Shown: positions 1 to 12,179 of the stretch, one piece after another | Numbering within the stretch: the first letter of the stretch is position 1 | How the letters are laid out: every line of letters starts with the position of its first letter | Source: Adiantum capillus-veneris | Lineage: Eukaryota > Streptophyta > Polypodiopsida > Polypodiales > Pteridaceae | Assembly: GCA_014529385.2 (NCBI GenBank) | Contig: CM043958.1 | Location: forward strand, 87,398,525-87,462,524 | DNA: 64,000 nt | Reading direction: 5' to 3' | The notes under the pieces: model-generated | What the model was told of the DNA's origin: nothing | The model's database searches: none | What the model saw: only the letters and a program-made list of their open reading frames with translations | Made by a program: the position numbers and the translations under genes

Positions 1-2367
1 TGTTTGTTCAAGAGGTGGGGCCGACATCAATGCAGGCACTTGAGGTGTGTCTGTCCATGCTAAGGTTGGTCTATTGGCCATCGCACGCTTAAATACTATG
101 CAATCCTTAGCTTGATGACCATACCTCCCACATGCATTGCAGTTCCCATTGAATTTTACTCTAAAAGTAGGGCATTCACTGGTACTATGCGGTCCATAGC
201 ATACTGAGCACCATTGTTGCTCCCTTCTTGGATACATATGAGTGTTTTGCGGAGCACGATTGTCTCTAAGACTCTCTTGAATAGCCTTGGTGAGATCTAC
301 TAAAGTCATCTCAGATATCTTTGGCTCCTTAGCAATAGGCTTTAGGGTCATTGACTGATGCCCTGATGCTTGCGAGCTAATAGATTTAGTCTCAACAGAC
401 ACTCTTTCTCCTTGAATCATTAAATTATCCTCCAATTGGATCGCATTGGTGGTGACTGCTTCCCAAGTGGTGATACCTCTAATGACTAGACCATTGTAGA
501 TATCCTCATGTCCTAATCCCCTAATGAATATATCAAGCAATTGGTTATTGTTGAAGCGCTCATTTGGATTACAACGAGAATTCAAATGCTTCAAGTGACC
601 TATAAAGTCTCTCACCGACTCTCCTTCCTCTCGTTGGGCTTTCTGGAGCTGAGAGGCTACACCCCAAAGCACTCCCTCTCGTATGTATTCTTTTAAGAAC
701 AGTCTCCTAAGAGTAGGGTAAATCGTTTTTTCTTCCACCCTTAGGGTTCTATACCAATCCCCAGCCTTTCCACTTAAGGTTAGGCTTAAAGCATTGCTCT
801 TATGTGGGTCATTGTGTTCTCCTAGAGAATTGCATATTTGTTCAAACACTTCGATATGCTTTCTCACATCCCCGTCTCCACTAAATTTTTGTGTGAGCTT
901 GGCTATTTGTACTGCCTTACTTCTAGGCTCTCTATCAGGCGTGTTACGCATATTCTCAGCAATAGATCGACCAATAGCTTGAGCAAATGTTGCCAAGTCA
1001 CCTAAGTGAACAGGCACCGTGGGTGAAGGCGCTCCAGAGACTACATGTGGAGTAGGTATTGGCATTGGGCTTGGCGCATAGGAAGCCCTTGGGTTCCACG
1101 TTGGGTACGATGTTGTGCCATGTGGTGGTCCATAGTTCATATGAGTGGCCCTAGGCATAGCAGACGTCGGATGTGACATGCTAATGCTAGTAGGTATAGT
1201 CCCATGGAAATAAGAACTTGTGTATTGTGGTTGTGGAGCATAGGTAGTTGAAACAATGGGAGGGGTAGGGACTACATGAGTACGTGGACCCATAGGTGCA
1301 TACGATTGGTACGCACTTGTAGATACTATTGCAGGCATTGAGCTACCATGTAGCGGTGCTTTACTAACAAACGAGGTCCATGGTGTGTTTCTTGGCATGC
1401 CCATCATTGGGGTAGGCATGGTATCCGTGGTGTCATCCAGGGAAAGATGAGCTAGACTTGGAAAAGTAAAGCTATCACTTGTGGGCTCAGATTGCATTGA
1501 GACCCCTGGCGAAACAACATATGGGGGATCGATGGGACTCACTGGGGGAGTCTCCATTTGTGATAGAGTGGGTTGTTTCCCTTTGCCCGTGTCTAAAAAT
1601 TGCATAGGACCCGTCGAAGGTATGTTCATTCCTCTATTTTGCCTCTCAGACTGGATAATCCTATGGATGACATTGCAGATCATGTGTTGTTGTTCCTCTA
1701 GACTAGTGGCACTAGATGTGGATTGTACAACTTCTAACCAACCCACATGGTATGTGTAGCCCATGTATAGGTCGGTCAAAGTCTCTGTGTGTAGGTTATA
1801 TTCCCAATTTTCATTGAGAAATACCCCGTCCAAACTTGGTGTACTAGAGGTTTGCCGTGAGGTGGATGCAATGTTGCTTCCCGTGTTTTGACTTTTAGTC
1901 ACCGCTACCTTAGAGGCGACTTTGGAAGGTGGTAGCTCGGTAGGGCCCTCATTAAATGAGGTAGGTATAATATCCACGTGGACACTCTGAGGGAGTGTGG
2001 GGTCTACAGGAGATGTGAATGGTGATTCTACTTCCCCACCCCCTTCGTTTACTTCACTAGCCGCAGGTTCACAGCGCATAGCTCTACTAAAAGTTTCCAT
2101 CAAACGGCTAAAAACACTAGTTCCAGGTTGTTGGGCCCAGCTAGGTACGGTTTCATTTGTTCCCCCGGGGCTTTGTGTAAGATGCTCTTCCATAATATCG
2201 TAGTCAGAGGAAGAGTCGCTAGCCGCTATATTTGGGTCTTTGGTTGCACTACCTTGGGTCCCTGTTGAGGGCGTAGACCCTAGCGTGGAAGGATAGTGAG
2301 TACCCCCGTAAATCGAAGCACTAGCTAGTTTTTTGGACTCTAGCACATGACCAGAGTGTAGATACAT
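1..2367 (-). CDS. LTR-retrotransposon Gag, 5' part of ORF, runs off window
   Basis: An uninterrupted frame of 789 codons runs from an ATG at 2367 to the window edge; I read it through line by line and found no stop. Residues 1 to about 450 are Pro/Ser/Thr/Met-rich and low in complexity. Residues about 475-640 look like a retrotransposon Gag domain (KFSGDGDVRKHIEVFEQ, then LSGKAGDWYRTL). Near residues 720-732 and 743-756 are two zinc knuckles on the minus strand: CX2CX3HX4C at 172-210 and CX2CX4HX4C at 100-141. These would package element RNA. An in-frame TGA at 2404-2406 lies just upstream, so 2367 is the first usable ATG. The long proline-rich N-terminus is unusual for plant Ty3 Gag. Protease and pol should lie beyond the left edge. 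Family assignment (Ty3/gypsy) is inferred. Confidence 0.85.
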   Translation of the reverse strand, partial: MYLHSGHVLESKKLASASIYGGTHYPSTLGSTPSTGTQGSATKDPNIAASDSSSDYDIMEEHLTQSPGGTNETVPSWAQQPGTSVFSRLMETFSRAMRCEPAASEVNEGGGEVESPFTSPVDPTLPQSVHVDIIPTSFNEGPTELPPSKVASKVAVTKSQNTGSNIASTSRQTSSTPSLDGVFLNENWEYNLHTETLTDLYMGYTYHVGWLEVVQSTSSATSLEEQQHMICNVIHRIIQSERQNRGMNIPSTGPMQFLDTGKGKQPTLSQMETPPVSPIDPPYVVSPGVSMQSEPTSDSFTFPSLAHLSLDDTTDTMPTPMMGMPRNTPWTSFVSKAPLHGSSMPAIVSTSAYQSYAPMGPRTHVVPTPPIVSTTYAPQPQYTSSYFHGTIPTSISMSHPTSAMPRATHMNYGPPHGTTSYPTWNPRASYAPSPMPIPTPHVVSGAPSPTVPVHLGDLATFAQAIGRSIAENMRNTPDREPRSKAVQIAKLTQKFSGDGDVRKHIEVFEQICNSLGEHNDPHKSNALSLTLSGKAGDWYRTLRVEEKTIYPTLRRLFLKEYIREGVLWGVASQLQKAQREEGESVRDFIGHLKHLNSRCNPNERFNNNQLLDIFIRGLGHEDIYNGLVIRGITTWEAVTTNAIQLEDNLMIQGERVSVETKSISSQASGHQSMTLKPIAKEPKISEMTLVDLTKAIQESLRDNRAPQNTHMYPRREQQWCSVCYGPHSTSECPTFRVKFNGNCNACGRYGHQAKDCIVFKRAMANRPTLAWTDTPQVPALMSAPPLEQT

Positions 2368-3430
2368 GTGATTTGGGCGCCCTACAAGTGTCGGCAAGTA
2401 CCCTCAAAGGTTACTTGCTTTGTTTTGTGGGTGTTTTGCACCCCGTTTTCTACTTGATTTTTTCTTGTTTTTGATGTTTTTTGAGGTTCGAAAAACGGAT
2501 TGGGACGTGTGATGGCTCAAAACGAGCGTATTGCTTAGGAGATCTAGGCGCACTTTACAAAACACTGTTTGACTATTGGAAGCTCCCAAAGTCCCTAAAA
2601 CATTCAATTTCTCCTAGTTTCTACTTGGGCACATGGCTTAAAATAGAAAGTTGAAGGGTGACTTGTGGAGGGAAAGGTGAAGGCTTTGCCCCACATGCTT
2701 TCTACTTTCACTTGAGCACTAGCCTATATATAGTGAATAGCATTTACCTTATATCATGAGACCAAGCCCAAGCCCAAGCTCATCAAACGATCCCGATCTA
2801 CCTTTTTGGACAAACTTAAAATATTCCCCCCGCCAATAAATCAAATTTATTTTTTAGCCATTGCATTTTTTACATTTTCTGTCATTTTTGTTTTTTATTT
2901 TCTGTTTTTCTGTGCAGAAAACGAAATGAGGAAATATTCTCTGTTTTTGTGCAGAAAACGAAATGAACTAGGTGTGCAGAAAACGAAATGAACAAATATT
3001 CTTTGTTTTTGTGCAGAAACCAAAATGACCTAACTTTGCAGAAAACGAAATGAGCTAACCCACGACACAGCACAACCTTCCTACTTAAGCTTGGTGTCTC
3101 CATAGGGCAGCACAGAGTGCTTCCCAGAGCTTGGTGCAGGGCAACTCCCTGACAGCGGTGCCAAAAATGTGCGCGTCTGCTGCACGTGTCGGAGCTAGGG
3201 ACTTGCCGAGCTCCGTGTACGAGCCACGAAGGCTGCAAGCACACAACTAGCAGGCCTAGCAAGCTCACAGAGAGCAGGGGTGTGTCACTCACCTCCCTGC
3301 GCTTGTCGCCGTGAAGGATTCCTTGCCACGAAGAAGAGGGAGCCGCCGCCGTACTACGCTCAACTGTCTCGCCGCCGCAGGTGCCGTCACAATGCTCGAT
3401 CACACACACACTCTCTCCCCCTCTCCCTCA
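2368..3430. other. No gene seen; presumed upstream/leader region of the minus-strand element
   Basis: This stretch lies 5' of the minus-strand Gag frame. A minus-strand frame continues from about 2607 to the stop at 2404 in register with Gag, so it may once have been translated. I could not find a convincing LTR end or tRNA primer-binding site. It also contains the 62-bp tandem repeat at 2914-3055. Confidence 0.4.
2914..3055. repeat. 62-bp tandem repeat, about 2.3 copies
   Basis: The 16-mer GCAGAAAACGAAATGA or a near match starts at 2914, 2951, 2976, 3013 and 3038. The spacings alternate 37, 25, 37, 25, so the real unit is 62 bp containing two copies of the motif. The motif ends in ATGA. Confidence 0.8.

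Positions 3431-3473
<43 letters not shown>
3431..3473. repeat. (CA)n microsatellite
   Basis: About 20 uninterrupted CA dinucleotides flanked by CT-rich sequence. Confidence 0.95.
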
Positions 3474-3475
<2 letters not shown>

Positions 3476-4770
3476 GTGAGCACACAATGGAGATGGAGAT
3501 GGAGATAGGGCAAGAGCACTTCTTCTATTGCACACTGAGAGAATAGGTCAATTTTAGGTTTAGGTGACTTTTATATGAGCTCGCCGCATTCACATTTGGG
3601 CGCCCATGCTTAGCCAACTAACCCTTGCGTATTCCAGTTAGAGTGCGCCTCTCATCGGCAATCACTCTACCCTTTTCCTATTGGACCGACAAGCCCGGTG
3701 CCTGACTCTACTAAATAAATAATACGACGTCCGTCGTAGACGATAGGGTGTCCGTGATCCACGAGGGTTAACAACTGCGAATAAGTTCCATAGCTTTGAC
3801 TAAGCACGAACATCAGATCGATAGCCAGGGCCTCAAGCATGGCTACCAGCATGGCCATATTATACGGCATGGCACGATTTCCGCCGGTAGAAAATTCAAG
3901 TTGAAGGTAAGTTTTGTTCATCAAATTCAAATAGTTAGTGCCTGTTGAAATATATGCTTTCCATATGGCGCGCTACTTGACACAGTCAGGGAACAACAAG
4001 CTCAATTGGACACAAGGTAGTATATGGGTGTATCATCCATGCAAGGACCATAAGATCGGAGCATGGCTCCGTATGTGGCTACTCATGATGACGACAGAAT
4101 ATGACGAAATTGTTCACAAGCAAGGCTTGTGTCGCCAAAGAGGCTAGAACAAGGTCAGAAATGCTTTTATTTATTTATAGGCTAATCTGATCTAGAGTTT
4201 TTGCAAAAGATAGCACGACTATATCTACAAGCCGTTGTTGACATTTCCAAGTTTGGGCATGTACCTTTAACTTGGTTTGGATACATGCATGGCATGTCAT
4301 TATATCTAGATTAAGGAGCAAGGCTCCATACAGGGATACTTGGAGCCTCCATCCTCCTCAATTGGCAAGTACAGACAAGATTTGTCACTTGTAAGTAAAG
4401 GTATTCGGCAAGGCCGACTAGTGATGGAAATTCCAGAAGTTGACAGACATCTCTGTTGGAATTTAAATTTTGGCCAGGGCACGGCTTCTCGGCAACATGT
4501 TTTTTTTTTCACTTAAGTAACGGAGACAATAGTTCTTGGTGTTGCATGGATTCTACATATACGAGGCATTTTGCATCAGCACAATATACCAAAGGGGCCA
4601 CGAGTAGGGTCCCCCAATTTCAGAAAAAGAAAAATCTTTGAGAAACATGGAATATTCCATGAGAAATCAATGAACTAAAAAAAATTTAATAGTTTTCGAA
4701 AGGTCACGCGTGAAGAATGGGAAAGGTGAAAAGGCTTTTTAATATTAAAAAAGAAATTTTTGGCAATCAT

Positions 4771-4772
<2 letters not shown>
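3474..4772. other. No gene recognised
   Basis: Only short open frames occur. The longest, on the minus strand at 3667-3930 (87 codons), has no motif I recognise. Codon content and scattered stops suggest non-coding DNA or a decayed element. Confidence 0.4.

Positions 4773-4820
<48 letters not shown>
4773..4820. repeat. (CT)n microsatellite
   Basis: About 24 CT units, followed about 90 bp downstream by a GGA-rich purine tract (about 4920-5000). Confidence 0.95.
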
Positions 4821-4822
<2 letters not shown>

Positions 4823-7800
4823 ACTCGCACACATCAAGGGCTGCCTGCATTCACAAAAGCTGGTTTACGTCTGCAAAGCTGACGTGCGAAAAGGGCGATG
4901 AGAGGAGGTGCAATATGTATAGTTGCAGGGGGTGCGGAGGTGCACGTCGAAGGAGGGAGGAAAGGGTGAGGAGAGGAGGAGGTAGGAGGGGGCAGACGGT
5001 GGGGCACCAGCGCCAGGGGCGATGGTGAGTACCTTAGGGGAGGACTCGAAGGAGTACCTTTTAAATTTTTTGAAGCCATTAGGGGCTACAAGTCTGCTAC
5101 CAACGACGATGATAATTTACACAAATCGGTACGTAAGTTACTGCTTACTACTTTGAACTAATCTTACACACGTTTTGATCATGCCCACTTGATAAGCAAA
5201 GGTTGCTTCGGTCAAGCAGAGTTTGGCACTGGCATAGCTACTTTTTCTAAGCTATTTAGTCACAGTATTGAGCAATCTACAGATTCTCCAGATGAAGTAC
5301 AAGTCAGCAAGGCCGCTCCTTATGAAAGTATGGCAAGGTTGATTCTCTTTTGTTTCTCGTAAGTACTTATTTGCTATGAGGATTCAGGCACTTTAGGGCC
5401 TATTTCCTAGAAGCTTCCCAAGTTTGGAATATGCTAGCAGCATACGGACTTTGGGAAAACTAGGCAACAGGTCTACCTATTTTTTCACTAAAGATCGAAT
5501 ATACCCATCCAAGAGGGCATGCAAGGGACATCCGACAACTTTACATTTAACAACATACATGTAACAACATACATGGCTATGAGCCACATTCACGTAACGA
5601 CCGCGCATCTCAAAGCGACGACAAGGTTAGTAAATTTCAAGTTAAACTAGTTTTCCTTGCTTTTAGCTTTTCATTTTGTAGAGGATTTCTCAGTTGTGCA
5701 AAGCATAATGCTTTGGCAACATCCATGAGAAGCACATTGTGCGAAGCAAGTGCTTTGACATACTTCATCTAAAGCAAGGCTTCTATTATGTATCATGGTA
5801 TTATCCATTGACCTCCAATCAAGGATAATGGTACCTATCTTTGGCAGTAATTGGATATAAGCTCACAGTTTAAGTTTGGCAAAACAACGAACTGTGATGT
5901 ATCCATGCCAGTGAAATCGTGCAAGGCACGTCTGACATTGGCTCCAGGCCGTCACTACTAAAACCAATGGATTTTCATAAAATTCTTTTGATATGCATGA
6001 ATGGCATATCGATATGGTGGGGTTTTGTTCACTCAAATATTGTTTTACGCTTCCGCAATAACATCAACTACTCTGTATACGATGAATTGAGATTGCTGGA
6101 TGGGCTTATGATCGTTGTATATGTATACACCGATGAACACTTCACCTCTTTGGCACTATGCACAAGGTGCAACCAATACATTTTATACTTCATGAGGATA
6201 ATAAGTAGGCATGGCCTCACTTTCAAGCTAGTCATTCATGGAACGACATGAATAGATTAAGAGAGACTTCACGCAAGTAATCTCTCTTCATAGAGACAAT
6301 AGAAGTTGTTGTTCATAGTCCGCTACTAGTTTGAACAGTTTTCATGCAATGTCTACCCATGGGGTTTGACAATGAAGATTTTAATCAAGGTATTTGAATT
6401 GGGGTTACATGTGCAATACTACTTGCATTTCAAATTAGTGCTCCTAGGTCTTTGCATTCGGGGAATTTGGGCAGAAGCCTTTCAATACGGATAAGTGAAC
6501 ACTATGTTCAACCTTCAGGTACTCATCTGGTTTGGTTTCTTTTTGCTTTTTCCACGTAGGATGCACAACCTGTGTTATCCTCCATTTTTGCTCTTACGAG
6601 AAATGACAAGGTCATGTAAGAGCCAAGAAATTTGGGCTGTTGTGTCCAATTTAAGTTTCTGCAATATGCAGTTATAGACCCACTTGTAGGGTTTATTTGG
6701 CACATTTTGTCACATGGGATGCAACATGGTCTAGGAACTCAAGGAGTTCGGTTTAGCCAGTGTGGAGCATGGATAATGAGGGTCTCTCTCACGTATGTCC
6801 TATGCGTGTTTACAGTTACCTCCACACCTAAGTACATCTCATACTTGAAGGACGTTTTTCAGGACATCCTTACCTGAGACATATTCCACAAGTGGAGAAT
6901 ATGAGTCTTTGGGACAGACATTGGCGCTGCTACTTCAAATTATGTGTCACAACGATGTCCCTAGGTGCCTCTTTTCTAGACAATTTTTAGCATGATGTAT
7001 CAGGAGCAATTTCAGTGGCCAGAAATTGTCCGATACTTAGAATGACTTGTTAAGGTACAAATGTTGCTAAACAACATTACAGATGGTTGTTTCCACATAT
7101 AACAAGGCTATGAGTTGTTAATGAAAAAGTTTCATTGTTTGTACCTAGAAGTGACTTCTGTTTCACGTTCTATTATGGTTCAAACATTTCAGCAAGGCTT
7201 GAAAATGATTGCAATAGAAAGTATTTAGTTTCTTTTTGCAACTATGTACACTCCTCTTCAATGTGTGCTAGGAGCATCACATTCACCATAAGTCTTGGCG
7301 GCGACGATTATGGATATACAAGTTCGGATCCGTTTTTTGCTAAATGCATTCACACTAGGTGTTATGGGCCCTAGTGTTTAGCAAAAGCTGATTTGGAATG
7401 GCATGCGTATTCATCAAGTTGTTGCTTATGAAGCATTTTGCACTCTATGTGCAATATCTCTATCAGATTACCTTTGGGTCTACCAATCACCAATAGAGGT
7501 CATGGCTCGGTTTGGTGCTTGTGGATCTTTCAAGTTAGCCATGATGGTTATTTAGAACATTGTTGATTCCTCAGCAATGTTGTATGATATTATGCTTCCA
7601 GTTTACCAGTCATCTGAGATGATTGTTTGTAAACCGTGGGGGAAACACACCTCAGTACTGTCAGTTATCCAAGGGGATAGGAAGATTATAAAGTGTAATC
7701 TTGTGCTAAAGGATATGCAAAGTGAGTACATTAGCACCAAGCAATCCAATTAATAAGCATTTATTGTTCTACTTGGAGTTTGCTTACCATCAGTTAAAGC

Positions 7801-8209
7801 ATGCTTGCGACTAGGTTTAGTCTCTTCATGTATACGTCAGGTGCTCAACCCCTTGAACACTAGTTATAGTGAGGTTGTTTACTAATACGAGAAGATAACA
7901 AGTCAAGGACTTAAACTTGGCTACTGATGAGTTACGTCAGCAAGTTACTTTCGTAGAAAGTGAAAGAGGTACTCTTTCGGGTACAACTTAGTTGTGATAA
8001 CTCGTTTAGCATACTCAAGAGAGTTCTAAATGGCATTTATACGCTGAGACAGTTACACCAAGATGGTTGCAACGGGACAACAATGTGTAAAATCAAGATG
8101 CTACTCTTGGTTTCATTGAACCTCCTAGTGAACCGTGTTTCGGTCAAGCAAACAGCCGGATCCCTACAGGATGCCCACTGTGGAAAACATTAATGTATCA
8201 TCACTCTTG
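4821..8209. other. Long stretch without a recognisable gene; possibly a decayed LTR retrotransposon body
   Basis: No frame longer than about 110 codons and no motif I can name. Because the last 40 bp before 8248 look like the end of a gypsy pol plus polypurine tract on the plus strand, some of this stretch may be the eroded internal part of that element. I cannot show RT or integrase motifs in it. Confidence 0.35.
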
Positions 8210-8650
8210 TTTTTGAGGACGAAAACGCTTCTCCAAGGGGGGAGTAATGTCATGCCAAGGGAAAGGCCAGGGGGTCACGGATCTAAGGGAAGCCCGCCTA
8301 TATAATGGGGGGTTGGGAGGAGAATCCGTGTCGTCTAGTCCCCTAGTTCTTATATTCCTACGCACGGTGCCAACGGAAGCCTTCGGAACCTCGGTGCCGT
8401 CAAGTTGCTGGTTGAGTTTGCCTTGGTCGCCCGATGTGGAGGGCGTATGTGGTCGGCTGTCGTTGTCTGTGGAACATGGGAGAGAAGCACCACGTTGCAC
8501 GCACATGCAACCCCTTTTTGACTCCTCCCAAAAATAGCTCGGCTACCAGTGAAAGGGCGATGGTAATGCGTGTGCTAGTCTCCACCGAACCGTGCTATCT
8601 AATAGCCTCCCCCTAACGTACACACTATCCGGCCGTGCCGATGGCCTTGC
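8202..8650 (+). mobile_element. Orphan 3' end of a Ty3/gypsy element: pol C-terminus, polypurine tract and LTR start
   Basis: The plus strand reads LVFEDENASPRGE then stop at 8206-8247, the typical last residues of plant gypsy pol. The overlapping CCAAGGGGGGAG (8233-8244) is a good polypurine tract, and TAA is followed at 8248 by TGTCATGCC, a plausible LTR 5' end. A TATA-like TATATAA lies at about 8290-8300, suitable for an LTR promoter. The LTR 3' end was not found; about 8650 is an estimate. No matching 5' LTR is visible. Confidence 0.6.
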
Positions 8651-8898
8651 CCACAGGACCCATGTCCTTACATTTTGTTTGAAGTCCATCAAAGGCAAGA
8701 TTTTTGAAGTGCGTACTTATTTAAGTAAAACCGTTACAAATAAGATGATGACAGGGTACATCAGGTCAACAATCTCCAGGTTGCTACGCTTATGTTTGTC
8801 GTATATGTAGCGGCAAGTCATCTATGGATGGCTGTTTTTTTTTGTCCATTGGATGTGGTCATGTGGCACTCGTTGTGGTCGGACATATGAGACCATCC

Positions 8899-8915
8899 TT
8901 TGCTCTCTCTCTCTC

Positions 8916-8973
<58 letters not shown>
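8899..8973. repeat. Compound (CT)n-(GT)n microsatellite
   Basis: About 10 CT units pass through TATG into about 25 GT units. Confidence 0.95.
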
Positions 8974-8974
<1 letters not shown>

Positions 8975-10029
8975 ATTCTAGACCATTGAAATTTGACACA
9001 CTGTATAAACTTCTTCCTATCCTCTTAAAAAGAGAAGGATTTTACCTTTTGCCTCACTTAAATATATCTACAAAATAGTAAAGTAATAAGTCCATCATCT
9101 AGATAGTCACTCTATAGTAAATGGAAAGAATTTATCTTTGTCATGTATTGATAACTTTCACTTATTTATGAGCAATCGATTATTTTTTTCTTCAAAAAAT
9201 TGTTTCAAGTTTATACTTGTCATGTAACGGCCATTACTAATCTTCATCTTTGGACTTTTGTGCGACAACAAACTTTCTCTACATTCACGACGAGCTTTGC
9301 AACTCAAGGACATGAACGTCTACAAGGTGACAGACACCATCATTTGGAGTACTTCCAAAAGGTTCTTCATTTGTATTTAGATCTCCCTGTCTATGTGTTT
9401 GCCTGGACCGCGCACAACTAATCTACAGGGCAAGGCACGACTTTCATTTCTTATAATTTATGCAGAGACATAGTGCCAACTCTCCACCATACTTTTGTAT
9501 GACATGCATTGTTCCGTCTAAACTTTGCTTCATTTTCTCATTGCATTATGAAAAGTTTAACTAGTTGTATGGTTTTTTTGTAGCTTCTAAAACTACTTGC
9601 ACACTTATATCAGGCTAATTTTGTTACCCTAATATTTGGTTGACTTAAAATTTTGTATCGCAATTCTCTAGTTATACTCTTTAGTTGTCTACTTGACCAA
9701 TAGCAAGGCCAACCAAGCAAGACTAGTACTTTAAAAAAGCAATATGATGCTTCCCATGATCTAGTAGATCGTACCCATTTTGGAAAATCTCTTCTGGCGA
9801 GAATATTCAGAAGGTGCCTTTGGCGTGAAAAACAAAAATAGAAGGGTGTCGATTGTCAAGGTGCAGGCAGCCAGGGCTAGGTAGCAACGCTTGTTGGTGA
9901 AGAGAGGACAGGGCAGGGACTCGCACAATCAGCGAGCAACTCAACGACACAGCAGCGACAGCATGCAAGTCGACGAGGCAAGGACAGGGCATGGTCGAGC
10001 TTTTTTTTATAAGGGAAAAGATAAACAAA
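8974..10029. other. No gene recognised
   Basis: AT-rich sequence with short frames only. No domain, tRNA or LTR boundary was found. Confidence 0.4.
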
Positions 10030-10210
10030 ATTTATGCAGCGCATGCGCTTGCCTGACTGGTTTAGCCTATCACTAGGCAAGGTAAAACTTGTGGCGATCG
10101 CAGTTCAAATCCCAGTCCTACCATTCAATTCTGAGGCCTGAATCTCAACGCAAGACATTGGCTCAACAGAATCTGCGATGATTCTGGCTAATAAAAGTGA
10201 AACCCTGCCA
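10030..10210 (+). mobile_element. Candidate tRNA-derived SINE (or tRNA relic)
   Basis: GTTCAAATC at 10103-10111 matches the RNA polymerase III box B consensus GWTCRANNC exactly. About 40 bp upstream, TAGCCTATCACTAGG (10063-10077) resembles box A. The spacing is compatible with a tRNA-like promoter. I could not fold a convincing cloverleaf, and there is no clean poly(A) tail or target duplication. Chance is a real alternative. Confidence 0.35.
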
Positions 10211-10337
10211 GTAGGTGTTACACATTAGAGCAATTTTTGGCTTTCTAAAAGAAACCCTTAGTGTTGGGTTGGGTTAGGGGGACTTCATAGTTTTCAGTGC
10301 ATGATGGAGACTTACCTTTCATTTCACATCCCGTCTT

Positions 10338-10488
10338 TACTTTTTTTGCATTCTATTGTTTTAGAAGGCTAAAGTGAAGTTTCACCTTACATAATTTTAG
10401 TAAAATTTACACACACACACAACATATATGTTTTTTTTGCATTCTATTGTTTTAGAATGCTAAAGTGAAGCTTCACTTTGCATTATTT
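10338..10488. repeat. About 55-bp direct duplication beside the LINE 3' end
   Basis: The segment from TTTTTTTGCATTCTATTG through AAAGTGAAGTTTCACCTT (about 10335-10390) recurs with few changes at about 10431-10486. Each copy ends in a small inverted repeat, AAGTGAAG next to CTTCACTT. Confidence 0.75.
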
Positions 10489-10720
10489 TTATTTTTATTT
10501 TACAAAACTCACAATTGTGAGTGGATAGTATTAAGAACATCAGAAATATACACCAACCTCAAGCTCAGACCGAGCCTTGAGGGTCAAAGGATTACAAGTT
10601 TTCTGCTTGACAGAAAAACCACAACTACTCCTAGGCTTTACTTATTACAAGATGTCATCATGACATGTATTGTTCTAGACCAGTCCTCTGAGGCTTGTTT
10701 GTCTCCGATCATGTGGATCG

Positions 10721-11608
10721 TCACTCTACTCTCTTGTATGATTTCACAAAAGCTTGCCACAGCCAGATCACCCTCAAACACGCGGCGGTTCCTTGCTTAT
10801 GGTGAAAGAAGTAGTACCTGATTATTTGAGTGCAGACAAGAAGAGTAGGACTTCCCAAGCTGTTACTACCAAGGAACATATCTGACTTGAAGAACTTAAT
10901 TTGCCATGTCCTTTGAATCCACTTGCATATTTTCCCAGCCATGCCACTGATTGCCTGGCATCCCATGAAAAGGTGGGCTAGGTCTTCACTAGCTATTCTG
11001 CACCCCGAGCAATGATTGGACCCGATTCCTCTTTCTTGTATCTTCACGCCCGTCCAACAGAGCACCCACACCACTTTTCACAGAAATATCTTCATATACT
11101 GCGGCCACCTTGGCTTCCAGACGTTCTCCATGACTCCCTCCCACCATTTTTCCGTCAAGTGTCTCTTCCATAATTTGTTGAGGGGTCTACACCAATTAGC
11201 CTCATGCATTAATGCATGGTAAATGCCTTTAGAATGTGGTTTCCCAAAGAGGCTACTCCTGGGCCATCTCCAAGCGCCCCATTCAAAGTTGGATTCACAA
11301 ATTGGCATCACCACCTTATCAAGCTCTTTCATCACCCTGTAGACTAGTAAGATCTCAAAGCCATTCATTTGAAATTGGATGGCTAAAGAGTCAGCAGTTT
11401 TCCAACACTTCCTGTTGCCATCCTAGAATTGCTCTAGCCGAACGAGCCCCTTATTATTCACTTTCCTAGCCATTTCTATCCAATAGGGGCTTTGCGGCGA
11501 CCCTAATATTTTAGAGGGCCAAGGGGACCAATGTAAAATGGAGTTCTTAAAGTATCTGGTTGCTTCCCCCCATTCCAAAACCTCAGCTTCTCTTTTGCAC
11601 TTCCTCAT
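10721..11608 (-). pseudogene. LINE ORF2 C-terminal region with zf-RVT-type knuckle
   Basis: Three open segments (11608-11423, 11368-11078, 11074-10721) share one frame. The last carries CSGC, eight residues, H, four residues, C, the CX2CX8HX4C zinc knuckle found at the C-terminus of plant L1 ORF2. It follows the reverse transcriptase thumb and connection region with one frameshift. Confidence 0.8.
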
Positions 11609-11633
11609 CAGCTCCCCTGAGAGTCCACCAAAT

Positions 11634-12065
11634 CTAAGATAAGACCACTTTCAGGGCGAGAAGTTTGTTGGGCATCACAACCCCCTTCCACTTTCCCCCT
11701 TTCGATCCCAGTTTTACTACATCAAGCATTTCCTTGGTCATGATAGCCCAAGCTTGGTCTTGTTTAGCCAATGAGACCATAAATTTGGCACAAAGGGCCT
11801 CAGCATGGGATACAGGGTTCAGAATGCCGAGCCCTCCTTGGTCTACCGGGAGAGCAACTGCCTCCCATCTAGCCCACTGCCATGGTCGGGAGGTTTTTGT
11901 ATTGTTCTTCCAAAGAAACCTTTTCATTGGTTTTAAGAATTCTTTCCAGTTACACTTAGCCATCTTGAGCATGGGGCTGAGGAAAGCAATATACGGGATC
12001 ATAATAGCATTAATCACTCTAATCCGGCTTTGGAAGGGGAGGAGAACAAACTCCCATCTTCTCAT
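11634..12065 (-). pseudogene. LINE ORF2 region downstream of the reverse transcriptase
   Basis: A 143-codon frame with residues typical of the region after the RT palm in plant L1 elements (MIPYIAFLSPMLKMAK, then FLWKNN, then QGGLGILNP). It is in the same frame as the RT segment upstream and is separated from it by nonsense codons. Confidence 0.8.
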
Positions 12066-12179
12066 GTTTTAGCTTATTTTTTCAAGGACCCATTGAAATC
12101 TTTTCTTGTGGGTTACATCCACCCCTATGGGGGCTCCCAGGTGTCTGAATACACTCCCTTTTGAGATAATCTCTTTTGT

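Noticed and set aside
2368-2800. A primer-binding site for the first minus-strand element
   Set aside because: No TGG-start sequence matching a known tRNA PBS was found near a TG...CA boundary.
5919-6251. A 110-codon plus-strand frame as a gene
   Set aside because: No homology pattern, no supporting exons, and a composition like the surrounding AT-rich DNA.
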